From Perognathus longimembris pacificus (taxonomy: Eukaryota; Chordata; Mammalia; Rodentia; Heteromyidae): a stretch of DNA of 64,000 bases. The position numbers and the translations under genes are program-made. The notes beneath the pieces are model-generated. The model was not told the DNA's origin, did no database searches, and saw only the letters and a list, made by a program, of their open reading frames with translations. Below are positions 55,464 through 64,000 of the stretch, piece by piece. The first letter of the stretch is position 1, and the number at the start of each line of letters is the position of its first letter. Location of the stretch: positions 27,797,983 through 27,861,982 of the forward strand of contig NC_063174.1 in NCBI RefSeq assembly GCF_023159225.1, in the 5' to 3' direction.

Positions 55464-55690
55464 TCTTTTGTGTGTGTACGTGCTGGTACTGGGGCTTAAC
55501 CTCAGAGCCTGTGCTTATTTTTGCTCAGGGCTAACACTTTCCCACTAGAGCCACAGCTCTGTTTCTGGCTTCATTAGAGATAAGAGTTTTATAGTTTTTT
55601 CTACCCAGGATGGTTTCAAACCATGATTCTCTCATTTCTGCCTCCTGAGTAGCTAGGATTACAGATGTGAGCTACTGGTGCCTGGCTTCG
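55464..55690 (-). repeat. B1/tRNA composite SINE, reverse orientation, with a short GT run
   Basis: 'gtgctggtactggggcttaa' to 'ctactggtgcctggctt'. Confidence 0.88.
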
Positions 55691-56560
55691 TGCTTTCTTA
55701 AACTTTCTTTTTGCTAATTTCTATTGACCACTCATCTTTTTACCACTGACACCAAATTAGAAATGCAGGAACTCAGAAGAAAGGAAGAGAGTACAATGTT
55801 GAGATGTAGAGGTAACTCAAGAATGTAGAGGCGAAACATGATCTCCGACTGCATGTAACACCTCTTTCACCTAAGTACTAAACAAGTGGCGCCAAATCAG
55901 GCTGAGGACTATGAAAAACTAAGATATTCAGGCTTCACTCCTTACTAGATCAGCAGCTAGTAGAAGAGCCCAGGTGATTGAGAGAACCAAACCTTTACCG
56001 GGAAACTCGAAGCATTTCTTGAGAAAGAATGAATGAATTAATGGAAATATACATACAACTGGCCACAGTGAGGTCATTCATACAAGTTAAAAATTACTTC
56101 CTTTTTGATAAGCTGGTTCTCCCCTACACTGAGTTGTTGAAGATTTGTCAGAGGGCTGTGGTAAGTATCAGCCAGTGTGTTTTGACAGATATACAATGCC
56201 TTGCTTCATAGGAAATAGTTCGGGAACAGCCAGGAAGTCTGAAGCCCATAGAGAATGTGTTAAATGTGAGATGTCCTGTTAGGTTTCTCCATCTCTCAAC
56301 AGTCTTGAAATTTGTTTGTCATGGTTCCAGTTTATATGCTCCTGAAAATAGGCCTTTTATTGTCTTGCATCTGTCACTTAAAGATCTCCTTAAATCAGGA
56401 AACAAACCTCACTTATCTTTTGGAGTGTTTTACTTGGATGGAAAAGCAGCTGAATTCAAATGCTTTATAATGCCTGAAAAATAACACCCAAAGGTACAGT
56501 TCTAAGATGACTTTGAAATCCTCTCCCTTTAATAAAGGATCTTTCTCCTCTGGGAGGATA
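55691..56560. other. Intergenic stretch with modest open frames of unknown meaning
   Basis: 56029-56211 and 56257-56484 are open on the plus strand and slightly less AT-rich. I cannot match the peptides to any family and see no promoter or splice context. An old degraded pseudogene or transposon is possible. Confidence 0.35.
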
Positions 56561-56565
56561 ATTTT

Positions 56566-56760
56566 TTTTCCCAGTCCTGGGCTTGAACTCAGGGCCTGAG
56601 CACTGTCCCTGGCTTCCTTTTGCTCAAGGCTAGCACTCTGCCACTTGATTCATAGTGCCACTTCTGGCCGTTTTCTATATATGTGGTGCTGGGGAATCAA
56701 ACCCAGGGCTTCATGTATATGAGGCAAGCACTCTTTCCACTAGGCCATATTCCCAGCCTG
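56566..56760 (-). repeat. ID-like dimeric SINE, reverse orientation, with imperfect target duplication
   Basis: 'cagtcctgggcttgaactca' to 'ggccatattcccagcc'. 'gggaggataattttt' before and 'gggagaataattttt' after differ at one base. Confidence 0.9.
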
Positions 56761-56775
56761 GGAGAATAATTTTTG

Positions 56776-58895
56776 AAGAGGCAGTAATCTGGTTCTTGGC
56801 ATCAACTAGGACTCTTTTGCCACTAAACGTTGTAAATAAAGCTCTTACTTGTAAGATGAACATGCTCCAGGTTTACAGGGGCTTTAAACTTTCCAAGGAA
56901 GAAAGGGCCCCTGTGCTTCACAATGGATAAATTGCCTCATTCTGTAACTGACTACATTGAGGCTTTTGGTTTGTGCAGAAAGACCATTTGCACAGGGCTT
57001 TGGTGGGAGGGTGACAGAATGTGGTCCCCACTCTGTAAATACTAAGGATGACAGGTTGTCCCCCAAAAGAATGTATACTAGCATATCTTTGCCTTCATTG
57101 TGTTTATTGCAGTAACACTAATCAACAAGGAGAACATGGGTATGTTTGTTCATGTGTATGTTTTGGTTTTGTATTTTTTCTTTTCTGAAGCATAATCAGT
57201 AAAGTGTAGTTTTGTTTCCCTCCTCTCTCTTGCTTTCTTTCTCTCTCACTTGCTCTTTCTTGGTTCTTCTTTTTCTTGCTGCATATTTACATCTGTATTT
57301 TCTCTTTTGGAGTAGCCATGATTATTTTAAGGGGAAAAAAAAGAATGAGACACTTAGCACAAGACTTAGCACAAAGATTTTTTGATAATTATATGCACCA
57401 ATCTGAAACCTTGTGAAATCATAGATTTTATCAGAAGAGCTTATATAGAATTTGCACTTTACCACTCTTTTAAATATTTTTAGAAGAAAATCAACTAAGT
57501 TTTAAAAGAAAAGAAAAAGATAAAGGCAATGATGTAAGAAAGATTAGCTATTTGCAAACTTTATCAACTATTTTCTTTTTTCATGCTAGAGTATTCTAAT
57601 GTTTTTGTTTTACATTATGTTTTTCTTTAATCACCCACCTAGGATGGAGGAAAAAAGAGAGAGAAGCAGAGTGGAGTTAAAATGTGTTTGGCATGTTAGA
57701 AGAATCTTAAATACATGCTTTAATCCAAAAGTATATTGTTCATTTTTATATCTACTTGAACATAACATTTCATGGCAGGGCCCCTCAATTCCCTGGTCAG
57801 TTTTTTGTTTTTATTTTATCTTTTCCTTTAGAATCCTAGCTGTACTCCTTCTCTGGGAACTAAATTAGGTGTGTCTTGAATTTATTTCTTAGGACTTAAG
57901 AAATCTTTCCTCTATAAGCTGTCAGTACCATTTATATTTTAAATGAAAGGCAACCCTTTTCCTGAAGGAGGAACCCCAGCTTTCTTTGGGGATTATCTAA
58001 ACAATGTCACGTGTCCCCTTTTCTCTATTCCATCTTCACATGAGGAAGCATAAATCATGTAACCCAACAAATAAACACAACTGACATGTTATTTCTCTTT
58101 CTATGGAGACTTCAGTTCTTTAATCTATTTCTTGTAAGCAGGTCTACTTTAAAAGACTGAAATTCTAATGTATACACAACAGTATTCTGTAAGTAGGAAA
58201 GGAAACTAATGGAACTGTATGTTAGAGAAGTGTAATGTAGCATGACTACATGAATACTTTTTGCTGTTTTGCTTCTCTCATCCTATTTGGCTATAAAAAC
58301 CAGTAAGCAGTCCTTCTGAAAGGAAAAGAACAGCTAGCTCAGAAGAAAAAAAAATCTAACCATGAAAGGCTGGCAGTACTCCATGCCAAGAACCTGAGAC
58401 TCTCTCTCAAGCACATTTTATCATGAAGGTTTTATAAGAAGTTAGTTTTAACCTATTAAAGGGGTCATTTAGAAATAGAAGGAAAGGAACAATTTTGCCC
58501 CATTCATTCTTCTCTAGTATAAACATGGTATTGGACTAATGCTTTCTTGGCATAACATGAAGCTCTGAACTAACAAAAGAGGTGCCATTAAAGTTCACCT
58601 GGCCTCAGAGGTCTTTTTTACATACAAGTTAAATTGTAATAGCTAGTACTCTATGGCCAAAATTGGCCCAGGGTATCAGGGAGGACTTTTAATTGATGTA
58701 GAGTAGCTCTACCAAAAAAAAGTCATTAAACTGACTAGAGGAAGACAAGCATTGCTCTGTCTCAGGGATAAGCCCTGTGAATAGTAGCTGCTTGTGTGAA
58801 TGACTTGTGAGCCTCTCAAGGCAAGCCAGGGGTTATCTTTGGGAGTCTGAGAAAGTCCAAAAGTGAACCTTATTCCCAAAGAAAATCGGTTTTGC
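56776..58895. other. Intergenic AT-rich stretch
   Basis: No gene or clear repeat beyond scattered C/T-rich tracts (57220-57270). Confidence 0.5.
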
Positions 58896-59250
58896 TGGGT
58901 GCTGGTGACTCACGCCTGCAATTGTAGTTCTAAGATCTAAGGATTGTGGTTCAAAGCCAGCCTAGGCAGAACAATCTGAGAGGCTTATCTTCAATTAGCT
59001 AGTTAAAAAAAAAAAAAAAGCTAGACTAGTGGAGTAACTTAAGTAGTAGATTGCCAGCCATAAGAGAAAAAGACTGAAGTAATACCATGAGGCCCTGAAT
59101 TAAAACCCCTGTCCTGTCACAAAAGGGAAGGGAAGGAAGGGGAGAGAAAGGAAGGAGTTCTGGCACAAAAGAAGGAAGGAGGAGAGGAGAAGGGAGTAGA
59201 AGAAGAGGAGGGAAAGAAAGCAGAGATGGGAGAGGGGAGGGGAGGAGATG
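58896..59250 (+). repeat. B1/tRNA composite SINE with an expanded (GGAA)n tail
   Basis: 'gctggtgactcacgcctgca' to 'ccctgaattaaaacccctgt', then 140 bp of GGAA/GGAGA purine repeats. Confidence 0.85.
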
Positions 59251-60062
59251 GATTTGGTTGTGGAATAAGTTCATCCTCTGCCACAGATAAACAAAATGAG
59301 TGCTTTCCCTAGTTAAAGGCCAAGGCAATTGGTGCTAGGTATATAGCCATTCCAAAGTGAGGTGCTAAACATTATAGCCTAGTGAACTGGAGAGGGTAGA
59401 AAAAAGAGAGGCAGACAAGCACAGAGGAAATTTCCCCACTTCCCTGATGTCTAAGAAAGGAGAAGATTTAACTTTAAATGTAGTTCAGAATTCTCCCTTC
59501 TGTACAAATCTGGAAAATCTATTTTGTGATGTTTGTGATTGTGGTGCATCAGAGGACTTCTATTAACTAAGGACAAGCAGATGACTGTGGGGCCTCCCCA
59601 TGTTGTTTATTATGATCCTACTTATGGAAGAACTAAGGATAATATAATGGGATTATGACACCAGTACTAAAAAGGAAGTAGGGACTTGAGGTTTCAAGAA
59701 ATGATTATCCCCATGAAACAGTTCTGCTCCTGGAAAAAGATTTTAGTTTGTAAAAGAAGGTATTTAACTCCCTCCGCTCATACCTGACATAGACACTTTC
59801 TGGTCTTGGAATCAAATAAATGATTTCCAGAGTTTCTGAAAGTATAGAGAATTTAGTCTACCTGAAAACAAAGAGAAAATATGAGCCATCTTCATGATTC
59901 CCAGATCATATGCTAAATAATACATTGTACAGGACACAGATATATTCCCTAATGGCTCTTCTACTAGAGGATAGATCTCTAGAAGTAAAAGTTAATATGA
60001 CCACTTTTTAAAATATATTTTTGTTATCTTTATATAGTTTTACATAGGAATTGCCATGAATA
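59251..60062. other. Intergenic stretch
   Basis: Nothing supportable. Confidence 0.45.
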
Positions 60063-60076
60063 CAATGCATCTTGAT

Positions 60077-60285
60077 TTTTTTTTTTTTTTTTTTTTTTGG
60101 CTAGTCCTGGGACTTGGACTCAGGACCTGAGCACTGTCCCTGGCTTCTCTTTGCTCAAGGCTAGCACTCTGCCACTTGAGTCACAGCGCCACTCCTGGCC
60201 ATTTTCTGTATATGTGGTGCTGGGGAATCGAACCCAGGGCTTCAAGTATATGAGCTCTCTTGCCACTAGGCCATATTCCCAACCC
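60077..60285 (-). repeat. ID-like dimeric SINE, reverse orientation, with target duplication
   Basis: A T-run then 'ggctagtcctgggacttgga' to 'ggccatattcccaaccc'. The 14-bp sequence aatgcatcttgatt occurs just before (about 60063) and just after (about 60286). A deletion removed part of the ID-like unit ('tatatgagctctcttgcc'). Confidence 0.9.
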
Positions 60286-60369
60286 AATGCATCTTGATTA
60301 ATGTTACCTCTTTTCTCATTTTCTCCTGTGTCTCCCAATCCCACCCCATCCCTCAATTTCCTTAATTTT

Positions 60370-60545
60370 GTATTTTAATATGACTTTATTTTTTTTACAT
60401 ATTCAACTACATATTTTATTTTCTTATTTTATTTTTTGTTAATTAAATTTTGTTGACAAGGTGTTGTGCATAATAAGGCAGTGAGTACATTTCTTGTGAT
60501 ATCTTATACCTCATTTTTCTTTCCCTTCCCTAGATCAGGTAGGCA
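60370..60545 (-). mobile_element. Possible old L1 3' end, reverse orientation
   Basis: 'attttgttgacaaggtgttg', 'cagtgagtacatttcttgtg' and a T/C-rich end recall the antisense L1 3' ends elsewhere in the window. The match is weak. Confidence 0.4.
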
Positions 60546-61128
60546 TATATATAATACCCACTGTACCAAAATCATATATAGTAACCACGTAGCATACGCC
60601 AAAGAAAATTCACCTAGAACTTTAAATGTAACATCAACAATAGAATATGACTTTTAATGCAGTAAAAAAGATATTATGTGTAGAACTTTAGATGACAAGC
60701 ACACTGCTACTTTAGTAGAGTCTCATTTTAAACATTCTCCAACACTTTATAGGATCATTTGCAGTTTCTTGGTTTTTGTTTTGTTTTGTTTAATGATGTA
60801 TTAGGTCCTAAAATACTCAGTCACTCATCCTGAAGTAGATTTGCTTATAAGGACTGGCTGATCAGTTCAAACTAGCAGCATTGCTGGTGAGACGCACTGA
60901 CTGAGGTGAGGTGGGTCATCGGTTCTGGAAGAATGTAAACTGGAAAAATAAATCACAAATAAAGTTGCCTGGACAGGAGGGACAGGGAGACTAAGAAACT
61001 GTAAAGCTCTGGAAAAGAATATCTCCTGATGTGGTCTAGATAATCCTTTTAAGGGAATAGTGACTAATTCAAAAGGTGCAGGGTTATTTGATTAGTTTTT
61101 AAAAATATTTTTGTTGGTATTGTTGTTG

Positions 61129-61146
61129 TCTGTCTGTCTGTCTCTG

Positions 61147-61194
<48 letters not shown>

Positions 61195-61262
61195 GCTTGG
61201 GGTCAAACCTAGAATGTTATACTTGCTAGGCAAGTGTTTGCTACTGAGCTACATCCCAGCCC
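61129..61262 (-). repeat. (TC)n microsatellite joined to an antisense ID-like SINE
   Basis: TC run at 61129-61191, then 'cagtgcttggggtcaaacct' to 'gctacatcccagccc'. Confidence 0.85.
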
Positions 61263-61317
61263 ACTTCAGGGTATTTGAGAACTAACATTTTACTGGTGTT
61301 TTATTTAATTATTATTT

Positions 61318-61530
61318 TTGTGTCAGTCCTGGGGCTTGAACTCAGAACCTGGGCATTAGCTCTTTGCTTATTTTGCTTAAGGCTTAGTACACTTGAGCCA
61401 CAGCTCCACTTCCAGCTTTTTGGTGGTTAACTGGAGATACATTTCATGGACTTGCCTGTTCAAGTTGACTTGGTCCTTAGATCCTGAGTAGCTAGGATTA
61501 CAGATCTGAGCCACTGGTGCCTGGCTTTTA
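61318..61530 (-). repeat. B1/tRNA composite SINE, reverse orientation, diverged
   Basis: 'gtcagtcctggggcttgaac' to 'gagccactggtgcctggct'. Confidence 0.85.
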
Positions 61531-62364
61531 CTTGTATTTTTGTTCAAACAATATCCACTCATCCACCCAGTTTCAGGAGAGCAAGAACCCCTTGTCTACC
61601 ATTTGAAATATTCCCCAAGTCTATAAGCATTTGACTGCTTGGGCAAGGATGTGAAAGTGAGCCTGGACTGCTGTGCTGCAGAGCATGCTCAGGCGATACT
61701 GGCCCTTGGGAGCTCTGGAAATCCCACATCATCTGAGCACAAGAGAGCCAGCCCTACATTCTCTAAGCAAATCCAAAAGGGGTAGTTGAGCTCTAGTAAA
61801 TAGCACTTTAGGCTTAGTTGACAGATTTTTCTGGTCAGAGCATGCTTCAAGTTACAAACATAAGCATATTTGCATTGTACCAAGACTGACTGGTACATTT
61901 GAGAAAATAGACCACAGAAATAGTCTTTATTATGGGGCTTATTCTCCATCTTATCAGTGTTAACAGTTCTGCCAAGCCACCTTCCAGCTTGTGGGATGGT
62001 AGTTGTTGTTTTGCTTTGTAGTAAGGAATAGTTAATAAGGAGGCAGAATTCACAGAAGAGAAACAGAGCCCATACTCACTGATTCTGTTTCTTAATCTGG
62101 CAAATTCCCACTCTACAACTCCCTTCACCAGAGCTTCAGTCCTAACAGCTTTGTATTCTCCAACTATCGTTCCAACAAATAATATCAAACTGATTTTGAG
62201 AAGTGAATAGTTTCTGTTTACATTTCAGTTTTGTGGTTGGCAGCCAACATAGGACATGAGACGAAACCCCTCCCTACAGTATGTATCTAGGGAGTGGCCT
62301 TTCTTCCTCAGAGACTTCACAAACATCCAGCCTGACAGATATGCTAAAATGTGCAAGGAACTTG
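61531..62364. other. Intergenic stretch
   Basis: Two overlapping minus-strand open frames (61689-62188) have no recognisable domain. I see nothing else. Confidence 0.4.
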
Positions 62365-62365
62365 T

Positions 62366-62412
<47 letters not shown>
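62365..62412. repeat. (CA)n microsatellite
   Basis: CA run with a short CG interruption at its start. Confidence 0.95.
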
Positions 62413-62419
<7 letters not shown>

Positions 62420-63002
62420 TCCAATGGAAAAGCAGCTTTAAAGCAATGGCAATGATATCTTTATATTCCTTCCTGTGGTCCAAGGTGAAAACATTAAATG
62501 AAAAGCTTGGCATTTACCTAATGGTTTTCAGAAACCAAAAGCCATCGCTCTGATTAATGCTGTCACCTAATGCCAATGAGGTGTACCCCGGTAAATCATC
62601 AGGACATGTTCCCTTTGGCAGTGTGTTAGAGCCATACATTTCGGGCTCCTGTGGCTCAGGTGTTAGATTATGTCAGGGAAGAACACATCAGCAGCCTGAA
62701 GGCCTTGTACATACTTGAGTTGGCTTAAGCTTGTCTACTCTTCTGAAGAATCTGTTCACAGCAATGAGTGTTTAGAGAGTATCTGCCTCCTCCACCACCA
62801 CGATAGCCATGAAATACCCTTCCATTTGTGTGTTTCCTTTGTTCCAAAGGACCCTAATGCTGCCCAAGTGCAAATGCCTGTGAATACTGTTGAACATAGG
62901 TTAAAGGAATAGATTTTAGGGTCAGGCCTCACTGCAGCTTTCTCACTTGATGGGCTATATGGTTTTGAGCAAGTCAGTCATTTAGATTTTTAGTAAAGTG
63001 GG

Positions 63003-63004
<2 letters not shown>
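62413..63004. other. Intergenic stretch
   Basis: No supportable feature. Confidence 0.4.

Positions 63005-63038
<34 letters not shown>
63005..63038. repeat. (GT)n microsatellite
   Basis: 17 GT dinucleotides. Confidence 0.95.
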
Positions 63039-63457
63039 TTTGTAATGTAAAATGGGCAGATTAGTGCTTGTTACATAATGAACAAGTGGTATATTATTGT
63101 AATTTGGGTCTATCATATGATACTGTACAGACCAAGTGAGAGGTAGCTATGAGATCTGCAGGGATAGCTTGACCAATATTTCTATGCCCAACTTGGGAAT
63201 CTTCCCATAATTATTTTATTTTGAGCTTCTTTGAGTGACTAGGTTTGATGACCCAAATAATGTCCTCTCATTTGGAAATCATAAAGCAGAGTTGCAGGGC
63301 AGTGCTAAGTACTTGGCTCAGCAGGCTCTATTCTCTTGAATCCACCCCTTTGCCTGTCATTAAAGGTCAGTTTTGCATAAAATTCCAGGACAAAACACCT
63401 GGAAGGATAGATTCTCAGGGAGAAAGGAATAACTGATTTCCCTAGTTCTTTGGTTTT

Positions 63458-63760
63458 TTTTTTTTTTTTACATATTTATTAATATCAATCAGTCACACAA
63501 GAGCGTTTCATATTATATATATATATATATATGCATATACTGCAACCTTGATTAGACTCCCTCCCTCCACCACTCTCTACTCCCCCCTTCCCAAACCAGT
63601 CTCAACAAGCTTCACTGTTCCATTTTCACACATGTACATAAAGTATTCTGACTATATTTCATCCTCATTCTTGACCCTGTGCTTTTGGCTGTCAATGCTA
63701 GAGGTAAAAGATAAACATGAAGGTGGAAAGACAATCCTTTCCACCAAGGTTAGCTAAAAT
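63458..63760 (-). mobile_element. Possible antisense L1-type 3' region with an (AT)n run
   Basis: A T-run, AT dinucleotides at 63513-63532, then a C-rich stretch ('ccaccactctctactccccc') give the general look of an antisense L1 end. Family not confirmed. Confidence 0.3.
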
Positions 63761-63899
63761 AACTTGGTTTCAGGTATCCAAGATAATCTCGGCCAGACTT
63801 TGGTCCCAACTGATGCTCCACTGGAATGACCTCTTAGCAAACCACATGGCTACTGTCCTTACCCCATCTGTTTTGCTGTAACAAAATACCACAGTCTGG

Positions 63900-64000
63900 G
63901 AAATTTGTAAGAGAAAGACACACACAGAGACAGAAAGAGAGTGGGTTAGAAGGAAAAGAGAAAGAGAAGGGGAGGAAGAAAGAGAGAAAGGAGAGGAGAA
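63900..64000. repeat. GA-rich purine tract, cut by the window end
   Basis: GAGA/GGAA-rich to the last base. Confidence 0.8.

Noticed and set aside
56029..56484. Two successive plus-strand open frames
   Set aside because: No homology recognised, no gene context, interrupted by stops; noted only as an intergenic oddity.
1520..60285. The many tRNA-like sequences as functional tRNA genes
   Set aside because: All sit inside SINEs with poly(A) tails and target duplications, and none folds into a full cloverleaf with a proper acceptor stem that I can see.
62225..62553. Open frames rich in Cys-Val or Thr-His repeats
   Set aside because: Translations of the (CA)n/(GT)n microsatellite on both strands.

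Overview
This is a 64-kb piece of nuclear DNA from a mammal, almost certainly a rodent. It has AT-rich introns, isolated short exons with GT/AG splice sites, (GT)n, (GA)n and (TTCC)n microsatellites, B1-type SINEs, a rodent-style L1, and dozens of copies of two tRNA-containing composite SINEs. One SINE begins with an ID-like tRNA unit ('gctggggatatggcctagtg'); the other is a B1-like unit joined to a tRNA-like tail. From memory this combination fits Geomyoidea (kangaroo rats, pocket mice, gophers). That placement is inference.

Layout. From 1 to about 32.2 kb lies the 3' part of one plus-strand host gene. Five exons are visible (558-732, 7710-7864, 11840-11951, 21388-21453, 31893 to the stop at 32029), with matching reading-frame phase across every junction and a poly(A) signal at 32154. 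They encode the C-terminal ~188 residues of a protein I do not recognise. The introns are packed with SINEs, microsatellites, a fold-back pair of LTRs at 10.1-11.5 kb and a perfect 303-bp direct duplication (3484/5934).

From 32.4 to 55.3 kb is a region rich in endogenous retroviruses: (i) a solo LTR at 32474-33055 with 6-bp target duplications; (ii) an almost complete minus-strand class II (IAP/betaretrovirus-like) provirus at 35483-42433, with two LTRs in which I see no difference, a 6-bp target duplication, a tRNA-Phe primer-binding site, open gag and protease-dUTPase frames joined by recognisable -1 frameshift sites, a pol frame broken inside integrase, and only a stub of env; (iii) a 5'-truncated L1 at 44433-45692 with a perfect 15-bp target duplication; (iv) the 5' end of a second class II element with a Lys-type primer site (48123-49000); (v) a class I-like, apparently non-autonomous element at 50168-55272 with a 4-bp target duplication, a tRNA-Pro-like primer site and, instead of gag, a 198-codon open frame with four 15-16-residue tandem repeats between two hydrophobic segments. 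From 55.3 kb to the end is gene-poor intergenic DNA with more SINEs and simple repeats.

The provirus works as a unit: gag would make the particle, and two successive -1 frameshifts would give dUTPase-protease and then reverse transcriptase/RNase H/integrase. The env stub and the integrase break mean it should not be able to complete its own cycle, though its apparently identical LTRs show it inserted recently. I found no tRNA or rRNA gene, no CRISPR array and no intact host gene in the second half of the window.
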